Below, piece after piece: positions 51,812-61,200 of a stretch of DNA of 64,000 nucleotides (its first letter is position 1; each line of letters begins with the position of its first letter). Under the pieces are notes generated by a model that was given only the letters and a program-made list of their open reading frames with translations, was not told where the DNA came from and made no database searches. Made by a program: the position numbers and the translations under genes. Origin of the DNA: CAG-390 sp964579135 (GTDB lineage: Bacteria; Bacillota; Clostridia; Oscillospirales; CAG-272); the NCBI GenBank assembly GCA_964579135.1, contig CAZOFD010000004.1, positions 1 through 64,000 of the forward strand, written 5' to 3'.

Positions 51812-52522
51812 ATGGCAAATGATTATAAATACAAGCGCGTGCTTTTAAAGCTCTCGGGCGAAGCCGTCGCGGGTAAAGATTCGATAATAGATTTCGAATT
51901 TATGGACAGGATCGCACAAACGCTCGTGAGGGCGGCGAAAGACGGCGTTGAGGTCGCGCTGATATTCGGTGCTGGCAATATTTGGCGCGGGCGCAGCGGC
52001 GGCGATATGAATCGCGTTACCGCCGACAGTATGGGAATGCTTGCGACGGTCATAAATTCTTTGGCTGCAAAGGACGCAATAGCGCGCGCCGGCGGAGATC
52101 CTCTGGTGCTGACGGCGACTCCTATGGAATCTTTTGCGGAGCATTATACCGCGCAGCGCGCGAAAAACGCGCTTTCCGAGGGGCGTATAGTTATCTGCGC
52201 CGGCGGAAGCGGTAACCCGCTTTTCTCGACGGATACCGCGGGGATGCTTCGCGCTATCGAGATCGACGCCGACGTATTTTTGCTTGCGAAAAACGTCGAC
52301 GGAATATACGACAGCGACCCCAAGCTCGGCGCGGCTACCCGTTTCGACGAGATTACTTATTCCGATATGGTCAAGCTGAATCTCAAGGGTATCGACCTTA
52401 CGGCTTCCGCGCTCGGTGCCGATTTCGGTCCCGACGCGTTCGCTTTCCGTCTTTCGGATCCCGAGGATATCCTTCGCGCTATGGCGGGTAACGCAGTCGG
52501 AACGACGATAAAAAGACGATAA
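51812..52522 (+). CDS. pyrH: UMP kinase
   Basis: Phosphorylates UMP to UDP; hexameric amino-acid-kinase fold. From ATG 51812, 236 residues: YKRVLLKLSGEAVAG, IFGAGNIWRGRSGG, DSMGMLATVINSLA, and FFSTDTAG-like GNPLFSTDTAGMLRAIEI. The start is not certain. No RBS lies within 15 bases. GGGGG (51776-51780) could be brought close by the hairpin GGCTTTCG/CGAAAGCC (51780-51800). An in-frame ATG at 51710 with AAAGGAG 11 bases upstream would add 34 basic residues not usual in this family. Confidence 0.94.
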   Translation: MANDYKYKRVLLKLSGEAVAGKDSIIDFEFMDRIAQTLVRAAKDGVEVALIFGAGNIWRGRSGGDMNRVTADSMGMLATVINSLAAKDAIARAGGDPLVLTATPMESFAEHYTAQRAKNALSEGRIVICAGGSGNPLFSTDTAGMLRAIEIDADVFLLAKNVDGIYDSDPKLGAATRFDEITYSDMVKLNLKGIDLTASALGADFGPDAFAFRLSDPEDILRAMAGNAVGTTIKRR

Positions 52523-52573
52523 GCGTCCACGCAAAACAAGGACGAAACAATACACAATTTTCGGAGGTTTAAG

Positions 52574-53128
52574 ATGAAACTCGACAACAAAGCTTACGAA
52601 GAAAAAATGAAAAAGACCATTTCCGCATACGAGTCTACGCTCGCTAACATTCGCGCGGGTCAGGCAAATCCTATGCTCATAAGCCACGTGTGCTTTGAGT
52701 ACTACGGATCGCAGACGCCGATAAACACGATGGCGGATATCAAGGTAACCGACCCCAAAACGATATGTATAACCCCTTACGACGCAAGCACGCTTAAGGC
52801 TATGGAAAAAGCGCTTTTGGCGTCGGATATAGGTATAACCCCCGCAAACGACGGCAGAGTTATCCGCCTTGTTTTTCCGCAGCCGACCGAGGAGCGTCGC
52901 CGCGAGATCGCAAAGGGCATACAAAAGCAGGGCGAAGAGGCGAAAGTCGCAGTGCGCAACATCCGCCGCGACGCGAATGAACAGTGCAAGAAGATGAAAA
53001 AGGACGGAGAGATGACGGAAGACGAGCAAAAGGCTTCCGAAAAGGCTATCCAGGATATGACCGATAAGTATATAAAGACGGTCGACACCATCACCGATAA
53101 CAAGACCAAGGAGATTATGAGCATCTGA
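52574..53128 (+). CDS. frr: Ribosome recycling factor
   Basis: 184 residues, two-domain L shape: NIRAGQANPMLI, YYGSQTPINTMADI, ITPANDGRVIRLVFPQPTEE and the long C-terminal helix ending DKYIKTVDTITDNKTKEIMSI. RBS GGAGG. Works with EF-G to split post-termination ribosomes. Confidence 0.98.
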   Translation: MKLDNKAYEEKMKKTISAYESTLANIRAGQANPMLISHVCFEYYGSQTPINTMADIKVTDPKTICITPYDASTLKAMEKALLASDIGITPANDGRVIRLVFPQPTEERRREIAKGIQKQGEEAKVAVRNIRRDANEQCKKMKKDGEMTEDEQKASEKAIQDMTDKYIKTVDTITDNKTKEIMSI

Positions 53129-53191
53129 CGGTCTTGCCTTGGTAACGCGTGTCACGCGGCAAAACGGCTAAGACGTATTTGGAGACGAAAA

Positions 53192-53893
53192 ATGGCAAAA
53201 GAACCGATCAAGGTCGACGGGCGACTGCGCCATATGGCGTTTATAATGGACGGCAACGGCAGGTGGGCGCAAAAGCGCGGACTGCCGCGCAGCGTCGGGC
53301 ACAAATACGGTGCGCGTGCCTTTAAGCGCGTGATAGAATATTGCGGAGAGATCGGCGTCGAATACGTAACGGTATACGCTTTTTCCCCCGAGAATTGGTC
53401 TCGCCCCCGCGAGGAGATCGATTCTATTATGAAATTGCTCGACGATTATTTGGACGAATGTGAGAAAACGGCGGACGATTACGATATCAAGATCCGTTTT
53501 ATCGGCGATCTTTCGCCGTTTGAAGAGTCGTTTACGTCAAAGATACGCCGTATCGAGAGCAAAACCGCAAATCGCACGCGAGTGCTGAACGTAGCGCTGA
53601 ATTACGGCGGCAGGAGCGAGATCGTGCACGCCTGCAACAAACTTATAGCCGAGGGCAAGACCGCCGTTTCCGAGGCGGATTTGGCACGTGCGCTGTATAC
53701 GGCGGACGTTCCCGACCCCGATTTGATAGTCAGGACCGCGGGCGAAAGGCGGCTGTCCAATTTCTTGCTATGGCAGGCGGCGTATTCCGAGTTTTATTAT
53801 ACGGACACTCTTTGGCCCGATATGTCGAAAAAGGACGTCGACGCCGCCGTCGAGGATTTTTATAAAAGGAAAAGACGATACGGTAAGGTTTGA
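53192..53893 (+). CDS. uppS: Undecaprenyl diphosphate synthase (isoprenyl transferase)
   Basis: cis-Prenyltransferase making the lipid carrier for peptidoglycan and other polymers. 233 residues. FIMDGNGRWAQKRG (catalytic Asp and phosphate loop), YAFSPENWSRP, and RTAGERRLSNFLLWQ followed by YSEFYYTDTLWPD are conserved blocks. It uses products of the MEP genes in this window. Confidence 0.97.
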   Translation: MAKEPIKVDGRLRHMAFIMDGNGRWAQKRGLPRSVGHKYGARAFKRVIEYCGEIGVEYVTVYAFSPENWSRPREEIDSIMKLLDDYLDECEKTADDYDIKIRFIGDLSPFEESFTSKIRRIESKTANRTRVLNVALNYGGRSEIVHACNKLIAEGKTAVSEADLARALYTADVPDPDLIVRTAGERRLSNFLLWQAAYSEFYYTDTLWPDMSKKDVDAAVEDFYKRKRRYGKV

Positions 53894-53898
53894 TCGAT

Positions 53899-54726
53899 AT
53901 GTTAAAAAGAATAATCACAGGTCTGGCGCTGACGCTTGTTCTTTTGCCGACCGTTATATTTTCGCATACGCCGCTTCTCGTTGCGGTGATGCTTTTTATG
54001 GCGCTTGTCGGAGAGTTCGAAATGCTTCGTTGCTTGGGGCTCGAAAAAAACGTTTTTGTGTCGATACCCGTATATCTGCTGGCGGCAGGCGGCGCGATAG
54101 GCGCAAGATATCTCGAGACTGCACTCTTTTTTTCCTACGCAATGCCGGCGTTTGCGCTTTTCGCGCTGATAATTTTCGGCGTTTATACGTTTGCAAAAGG
54201 CAAAGTCACGCTTGAGCAGGCGGGGGGCGTCGTCGGCGCTTGCGGCTATATCGCCCTTGCGTTTTCCGCAATAGTTTTGCTTTGCGGCAAGGAGCCCTCG
54301 GGCAGATATATGCTGATACTCGTATTTATCGGCGCGTGGATCACGGACATATTCGCTTATTTTACCGGAGTATTCTTCGGCAAGCATAAGCTGATCCCCG
54401 ATATCAGTCCGAAAAAGACGATCGAGGGATCACTCGGCGGTATAGTTTTTTGTGTTTTGGCGTTTGCGATATACGGGCTCGTTTTGTCAAGGTCGGGAGC
54501 AAGCAGATCCGTCAACGTACTTTTGCTTGCCGTTGCGGGATTTTTCGCCTCGATAGTCGCGCAGATCGGCGATCTTATGATGTCGGCGATAAAGCGCGCG
54601 AGAGGAATAAAGGATTACGGCAAATTATTTCCCGGGCACGGCGGTGTCCTCGACCGTTTCGATTCGGTAATGGCTGTTTCGGTCATTCTTTGGGTCATAA
54701 GCGCGTTGGCAAACAAATTTATATGA
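53899..54726 (+). CDS. cdsA: Phosphatidate cytidylyltransferase
   Basis: Makes CDP-diacylglycerol for phospholipid synthesis. 275 residues, about eight hydrophobic segments, C-terminal signature KRARGIKDYGKLFPGHGGVL followed by DRFDS. ATG 53899 is chosen because AAGG lies ten bases upstream; a TTG at 53890 overlapping the uppS stop is less likely. Confidence 0.95.
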   Translation: MLKRIITGLALTLVLLPTVIFSHTPLLVAVMLFMALVGEFEMLRCLGLEKNVFVSIPVYLLAAGGAIGARYLETALFFSYAMPAFALFALIIFGVYTFAKGKVTLEQAGGVVGACGYIALAFSAIVLLCGKEPSGRYMLILVFIGAWITDIFAYFTGVFFGKHKLIPDISPKKTIEGSLGGIVFCVLAFAIYGLVLSRSGASRSVNVLLLAVAGFFASIVAQIGDLMMSAIKRARGIKDYGKLFPGHGGVLDRFDSVMAVSVILWVISALANKFI

Positions 54727-54766
54727 TACCGAAATACGCGGTACGATAAGGAGCGGAAACGGTAAG

Positions 54767-55936
54767 ATGAAAAACAGATCGCTTATTATCCTCGGCTCTA
54801 CGGGGTCGGTGGGAATGCAGGCGGCAGACGTTGCACGGGCGCGAAATTATTCCGTCCGTGCAATTTGTGCAAACAGAGACGTTGACGCCGTCGAAGCGCA
54901 GATCAGGGAATTCGGCGTGCGGGCAGCCGCAATGGCGGACGAAGCGGCGGCAAATTCGTTAAAAGTACGTACTGCCGATCTCGACGTTAAGATATATGCG
55001 GGCGAGCGCGGCATTTGCGATATGATACGCGAGACGGATGCCGACGTTGTCGTCAATTCCGTAATAGGTCTTGCGGGGCTTGCGCCGACCCTCGCTTGTA
55101 TCGAGTCGGGCAAAAAGCTCGCTCTCGCAAACAAAGAGTCGCTTGTGATCGCGGGGGATATCGTTATGGCGCACGCGAGAGAGCGCGGCGTTGAGATATC
55201 GCCCGTCGACAGCGAGCATTGCGCAATCGCGCAGTGTCTGCGAGCCGGTGACGCCTCGGAGGTAAAGAGACTTTTGATCACGGCGTCGGGCGGGCCTTTC
55301 TTCGGGCAGAAAAGGAGTGACCTCGGCGAGGTCACGCTTGCACGTGCGTTGGCGCACCCGACGTGGAAGATGGGCGCGAAAATAACGATCGACAGCGCGA
55401 CGCTTATGAACAAAGGGTTTGAGGTTATAGAGGCGGCGCGGCTTTTCGGCGTCGGCGAAGAAAAGATCTCCGTTATCGTGCATAGGGAGAGCATAATACA
55501 TTCGATGGTGGAGTTCGTCGACAACGTAACGATGGCGCAAATGTCCGTGCCGGATATGCGTTCTTGCGTACAGTATGCGGTGGAGGAGCCGCATCGGCGT
55601 GACGCCGTTATCCCTCAGCTCGATCTTTTGCGCGTGGGCAAATTGACTTTTGCCGAGCCCGATACGGAGACTTTCGTATCCTTAAGGCTTGCCAAGGAGG
55701 CGCTCGGTGCGGGCGGCGCCGCGACTGCGGTGCTACACGGGGCAAACGACGTGGCGGTACGGTCTTTTCTTGAAGAAAAGATCGCTTTTACAACAATATT
55801 CGATACCCAGGAATACGTTATGAGCGAGCTTTGTCGCGCGAGCGACGCGCAGACGCTTGAGGAGATCCTCGGATATGAAAAAGAGGCACGCAGGGTCGCG
55901 AGCGAGTTTGTCGCGACAAAGCGGGGCGAAATTTAA
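54767..55936 (+). CDS. dxr: 1-deoxy-D-xylulose 5-phosphate reductoisomerase
   Basis: Second step of the MEP pathway, forming 2-C-methyl-D-erythritol 4-phosphate with NADPH. 389 residues. LGSTGSVGMQAADVARA binds NADPH; ALANKESLVIAG, PVDSEHCAIAQCL (metal and substrate), TASGGPFF and MNKGFEVIEA are all present. Confidence 0.97.
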   Translation: MKNRSLIILGSTGSVGMQAADVARARNYSVRAICANRDVDAVEAQIREFGVRAAAMADEAAANSLKVRTADLDVKIYAGERGICDMIRETDADVVVNSVIGLAGLAPTLACIESGKKLALANKESLVIAGDIVMAHARERGVEISPVDSEHCAIAQCLRAGDASEVKRLLITASGGPFFGQKRSDLGEVTLARALAHPTWKMGAKITIDSATLMNKGFEVIEAARLFGVGEEKISVIVHRESIIHSMVEFVDNVTMAQMSVPDMRSCVQYAVEEPHRRDAVIPQLDLLRVGKLTFAEPDTETFVSLRLAKEALGAGGAATAVLHGANDVAVRSFLEEKIAFTTIFDTQEYVMSELCRASDAQTLEEILGYEKEARRVASEFVATKRGEI

Positions 55937-56000
55937 GGCGGCGCACGCGCAGCGTTGCGCCGCGGCGAATTTATAACGGTAGCCGAAAGGATTGTATCTG

Positions 56001-57029
56001 ATGAGTTTTTTGTATTTTCTTCTCACAGTGTTTATTATCGGACTGCTCGTCGCCGTTCACGAGGGCGGGCACTTCGTTGCCGCAAGACTTTGCGGAATAA
56101 CGGTCAATGAATTTTCGGTCGGAATGGGACCGAAAATATTATCGAAAGTTTCGAAAAAATCCAGCATACGCTATTCTCTGAGGCTGTTGCCTATCGGCGG
56201 TTACGTGAGTATGGCGGGCGAGAACGAAGATTCGGACGACGAAAACGCATTTAACAACAAAAGCGTGCCGAAGCGTATGATTACCGCTTTTGCGGGCGTT
56301 TTGATGAATTTCGTTCTCGGTTTCGTTTGTATGTTTATTCTCGTCGCGGGAACGAAAAATCTCGCGTCGACCGTAGTATGCGACTTTTCGGGCGACGCAA
56401 CGAGCGCGCAGTGCGGTCTTGCCGAGGGCGACCGCATATTAAAAATCGGCTCGACCTCGGTTCATACGGGTAACGAACTTGCCTACGAGATTATGAATCG
56501 CGGTCACGTGCCCGTAAACGTGACGATAGAGAGAAACGGCGAGAGGCTGACGCTTTACGACGTATCTTTCCCGACGACGGAGGAGCAGGGCGTTGTTTTC
56601 GGCGATATGGATTTTCGGGTCTACGCGGAGGAAAAAACGTTTTTTGCCGTTGCGAAACACACGTTTTGGCGCTCTTGCTCGACCGTGAAGATGGTGGTCG
56701 ATTCGTTAAAAGATCTGATACGCGGCAGGTACGGGCTCGATTCCGTTTCGGGTCCGATAGGTATGACGGAGACTGTCGGCAACGCGGCAAAGTCCGGGTG
56801 GCTCAGCCTTATATATCTCGTTTCGTTTATATCCGTAAACCTCGGAGTTATGAATCTTTTGCCGATCCCGGGGCTTGACGGCGGCAGGCTGCTGTTTTTA
56901 CTGCTCGAGGCGGTACGGCGCAAACCCGTAAAGCGTGAGATTGAGGCGTATATCAATTTTGCGGGTCTTGCGTTGCTTATGATATTGATGTTCGTTATAA
57001 TGGCTAAAGATATAATAGCACTGTTTTAA
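56001..57029 (+). CDS. rseP: RseP/RasP site-2 zinc metalloprotease
   Basis: Membrane protease that cuts anti-sigma factors and signal-peptide remnants in the membrane. 342 residues. HEGGH (about 19-23) and NLLPIPGLDGGRL (about 279-291) are zinc-site motifs, and one PDZ domain (about 115-185, CGLAEGDRILKIGS) lies between. ATG 56001 follows AAAGGA at a usual distance. The place between dxr and ispG is typical for Clostridia. Confidence 0.95.
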   Translation: MSFLYFLLTVFIIGLLVAVHEGGHFVAARLCGITVNEFSVGMGPKILSKVSKKSSIRYSLRLLPIGGYVSMAGENEDSDDENAFNNKSVPKRMITAFAGVLMNFVLGFVCMFILVAGTKNLASTVVCDFSGDATSAQCGLAEGDRILKIGSTSVHTGNELAYEIMNRGHVPVNVTIERNGERLTLYDVSFPTTEEQGVVFGDMDFRVYAEEKTFFAVAKHTFWRSCSTVKMVVDSLKDLIRGRYGLDSVSGPIGMTETVGNAAKSGWLSLIYLVSFISVNLGVMNLLPIPGLDGGRLLFLLLEAVRRKPVKREIEAYINFAGLALLMILMFVIMAKDIIALF

Positions 57030-57062
57030 AACGGTCTGCGAATGATTTGATCTTGACAGAAG

Positions 57063-57094
57063 TCGCATCGCGCGAAACCGTTTGCGCGATGCGA
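57063..57094. repeat. 11-bp perfect hairpin between rseP and ispG
   Basis: TCGCATCGCGC (57063-57073) and GCGCGATGCGA (57084-57094) with a 10-base loop. No T-run follows (AAAATCGG), so it is not a terminator; RNA processing or stability are possible. Confidence 0.6.
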
Positions 57095-57119
57095 AAATCG
57101 GAGACGTAAGGGGCAAAAA

Positions 57120-58190
57120 ATGAGAAAGATAACGCGAGAGGTCAATGTCGGCAACGTCAAAATAGGCGGAGGCGCAAGGATAGCCGTGCAGTCGATGACA
57201 AACGTGGAGGCGCACAACGCGCAGGCGACTCTCGAGCAGGTAAGATCGCTTGCCGCCGTCGGGTGCGACGTCGTGCGCATCGCCGTTCCGGACGAGGAAG
57301 CGGCAGAGACTATACGCTTTGTAAAAGAGCGGGCTCCGCAGGTGCCGATCGTTGCGGATATACACTTCGATTACAGGATAGCCATAAGGTGCGCCGAGTA
57401 CGGGGTGGACAAAATAAGGATAAACCCCGGAAATATCGGCGACGAGGAGCGCGTGCGCGCCGTTTGTCGCGCCTGCCGGGCGAAAAATATTCCTATAAGG
57501 ATCGGCGTAAACGGCGGCTCGCTCGAAAAACATCTTTTGCAAAAATACGGTGCGCCGACGCCCGAGGCGCTTTACGAAAGCGCGGCGGGGCACGTAGCCT
57601 TGCTTAATAAATTCGATTTCGACGATATAGTCGTCTCCGTAAAATCGTCGAGCGTCCCCGCCGCCGTCGCCGCTTGCCGCTACGTTTCGGAGCATTGCGA
57701 TTATCCGCTGCACGTCGGCGTTACCGAGGCGGGCAGCAGCCGTATGGGGATCATAAAAAATGCCGAAGCCATCGGTACGCTCGTATCGCTCGGTATCGGC
57801 GACACGGTAAGAGTTTCGCTTACCGAGCGCCCGGAGGCAGAGGTGCGCGCCGCGAAGGACATCTTGCGTTCGCTCGGGTGCGAGGGGCACTCGGGTATGG
57901 ATATCGTATCCTGTCCGACTTGCGGCAGGACGCGTATCGACCTTGTTTCGCTTGTGCACCGCTTCGAGCAAGCGGCAGAGGAGGCGAATCTTACCGATAT
58001 TCCGATTAAGGTGGCGCTTATGGGGTGCGTTGTCAACGGTCCCGGCGAGGCGCGCGAAGCGGACGTCGGCATAGCCGGCGGAAAAGGCGAAGCCTTGCTG
58101 TTCGCGCACGGTAAAACGATAAGAAAAATAGACGAGGACGATATCATCGGAGTGCTTATATCGTACATAAAAGATAATTATGCGCACTGA
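57120..58190 (+). CDS. ispG: 4-hydroxy-3-methylbut-2-enyl diphosphate synthase
   Basis: 4Fe-4S enzyme converting ME-cPP to HMBPP. 356 residues. TIM-barrel N-terminal part with VQSMTNVEAHNA, VADIHFDYRIAI and KIRINPGNIGDEERV; C-terminal cluster site with CPTCGRTRIDL and MGCVVNGPGEA (three Cys and the conserved Glu further on). The bacterial short form. No RBS better than GTAAGGGG was seen. Confidence 0.97.
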   Translation: MRKITREVNVGNVKIGGGARIAVQSMTNVEAHNAQATLEQVRSLAAVGCDVVRIAVPDEEAAETIRFVKERAPQVPIVADIHFDYRIAIRCAEYGVDKIRINPGNIGDEERVRAVCRACRAKNIPIRIGVNGGSLEKHLLQKYGAPTPEALYESAAGHVALLNKFDFDDIVVSVKSSSVPAAVAACRYVSEHCDYPLHVGVTEAGSSRMGIIKNAEAIGTLVSLGIGDTVRVSLTERPEAEVRAAKDILRSLGCEGHSGMDIVSCPTCGRTRIDLVSLVHRFEQAAEEANLTDIPIKVALMGCVVNGPGEAREADVGIAGGKGEALLFAHGKTIRKIDEDDIIGVLISYIKDNYAH

Positions 58191-58210
58191 TATATCGGCG
58201 CGGTGGATAT

Positions 58211-61200
58211 ATGAAATCTATTTACGAATTATTCTCCAAATACACGCCCGACGCGGAGGCGGATAAGTTTTTTTCCGCTATAACGGAATATTCGATAAGG
58301 CGCTCTCCCGCTCGCGAGGAAATGTTCGAGATAACGGCGTCGCTGCCTAATATCGTAGCGAGAAAATACGTTTATGCCGCAGAGAACGGTATACGCGAGG
58401 CTTACGACGGCAAATATTTCGTTCAGTTTCGCCCGAAATATCCCTCCGAACTTTTTTCTTTGCAATATATTCCCGAACTTATCCCGGAGATCGAGCGCCT
58501 CGGAGGCGTTACAAAGGGCTTTTTTACCGAATGCGATTACGAGATCGATGGTGATATGCTTGCGTTTTCGATCCCTTTCGGCAAAGGCGGGATAGAGTTT
58601 TTGGATATGGGCAAAACGAAAAGCCTTATATCCGATATAATTTATGCCGAATTCGGCATAAGGATCGCCGTCGATATAAAAGAAAAGGCGAATTGCGTAT
58701 CGTATTATTCGTCCGAAGCGCACAAGAATCAGATAGAAACGATCGAGGCGCAATGTCGCCGTTCGATAGAGACCTACGACGCGCACGCTTCGGAGACGGA
58801 GCGCTACGAGGCGAACGCCAGCGTGAGCGCGGAGGAAGAGCGTGGCGACCTTACGCGCCTTTGGTCGCCTTATAATGAGAACGAGATAGCCGTCGTCGAG
58901 GACGGAGTTTGTACCATAGGCGACTCGCAGTTCGATATATCCGAGCCGAAATATTATTTCGGCGACCCGTTTAAGATAGTCCCGGAGTCCGTTTCCGCGT
59001 TGCGCGGAAATAAACGCGGCGCGGTGATAGTCGGAACCGTTTGCAATACGAGGTGCGAAGAAAGATTTAAAAAGCATTACGTGACCTGCGGTGTATTCGA
59101 CGGCAACGCAACTATGCAATTGCGCTTTAAGCCGATAAGCGAGCCCGAAGACGGCGAGGAAGAAAAGAGCGGGGCGCAACTTGCCGAGGAATTGGCTGCA
59201 AAATTCCCCTCGGGCGATTGCGTTGCCGTTATGGGCGATGTTAAGACCGATATAAAATCTCACGACCTTTATATGGATCCGAAGTCTTTTGCCGCCGTAT
59301 CGGAGATAAAACGCACGGACAAAGCCGAGCAAAAACGCGTGGAACTGCATTTGCATACGAATATGTCGACGATGGATGCGCTTATCCCGCCCGACGCACT
59401 TGTAAAACGCGCGATAAAATGGGGGCACAAGGCGATAGCCATAACCGACCACGGAAACGTTCAGGGCTTTCCCGAGGCGATGATCGCCCTCGAAAAGGCG
59501 TACGGCAAAAACTCCGACGTGCCCGAGGAAGAACGCCTTAAGGTCATTTACGGTATGGAGGCGTACTTCGTCAACAATACGGCAAGCCCGCTTTACGGCA
59601 AGTACGACGGCGGCTTCGACGACGAAACGATCGTTTTCGACCTTGAGACGACGGGACTTTCCGCCGCGACCTGCAAAATTATAGAGATCGGCGCGATAAA
59701 AATGCGCGCCGGGCGCGAGATCGACAGATTTTCGACTTTTGTCGACCCCAAAATGCATATTTCCGAGGAGATCACGCGCTTGACATCCATAACCGACGCC
59801 GACGTGGAGAACGCGCCCGCGATAGAAGAGGTCTTGCCGAAATTCCTCGATTTTGTCGGAGACCGTTTGCTCGTTGCGCACAACGCCGATTTTGACGTCG
59901 GTTTCGTTCGGGCTGCGGCAAAGCAACTGTCGCTCGAATTTAAAAATCCGTATCTCGATACGGTCGGGCTTTCCCGCTTTTTGAATCGCGATATCAAAAA
60001 TCATAAACTCGACACGGTGGCAAAATATTTCGGACTCGAAGACTTTCACCACCATCGCGCTATAGACGACGCGAAGATTCTCTCCGAGATATACGTTTGT
60101 ATGGTAGAGAAGCTGCGCAACTTCGAGCTTTTCGATTTTGCCGCCGTAGTGCGCGAGATAACGAGCAGCGCCGACCCGCTGAAACTCAAAACGTATCATA
60201 TGATACTGCTTGCGAAAAATCAAACGGGACTGAAAAATCTCTACCGTTTGATATCGAAAAGCTATTTGAACTACTATCACCGCCAACCACGAATACCGAA
60301 AACGGAGCTCGACAAATATCGCGAGGGGCTTTTGGTCGGCTCGGCTTGTTCCTCGGGTGAGCTCTATTCCGCAATACTCGAAAACAAGCCCGACAAAGAG
60401 ATCGAGGAGATTGCGGAATATTACGATTACCTCGAGATACAACCGACCTCGAACGACGGGTACCTTATAGAAGAGAACACGGTCGGCGGCGTTGAAGACC
60501 TGCAAAATATCAACCGACGCATTTGCGAGCTCGGCGAAAAATTCGGCAAGCCCGTCGTCGCTACCTGCGACGCGCATTTTCTCGACCCGGCGGACGAGCT
60601 CTATCGCAGGATTTTGCTTGCGGGAATGAAATTTAAGGACGCAGATCGCCCCACTCCGATTTACCTGCGTACGACGGACGAAATGCTTCGCGAGTTTTCG
60701 TACCTCGGGGAAGAAAAGGCTTTTGAGGTCGTTGTCGAAAACACGCGGCGCATAGCCGACACGGTCGAAAGGATAAGACCGATACCCCCGGGGACGTACA
60801 CGCCGCATCTTGACGGCGCCGAAGAAGAACTGACCGAAAAATGCTGGACGCGTGCGCGCTCTATGTATGGCGACGACTTGCCGGAACTTGTCGAAAAGCG
60901 ACTTTCCACCGAGCTCGATTCTATCATCAAGCACGGTTTCGCGGTGCTTTACGTTATTGCGGAAAGGCTTGTTAAATACAGCGAGAGCCAAGGGTATCTC
61001 GTAGGCTCGCGCGGCTCGGTCGGGTCGTCTTTCGTTGCTACGATGGCGGGCATTTCGGAGGTCAATCCCTTGCCGCCGCATTATTACTGCAAAAAATGTC
61101 GTTACAACGACTTTTCGAATCCGAATAACGTCGGTTCGGGCTTCGATCTGCCCACCGCGTTTTGCCCGCGTTGCGGCGAAAAGCTCGAGCAGGACGGGCA

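Noticed and set aside
57053..57082. Promoter starting with TTGACA before ispG
   Set aside because: No -10 hexamer at 16-18 bases; the region is a G+C-rich hairpin.
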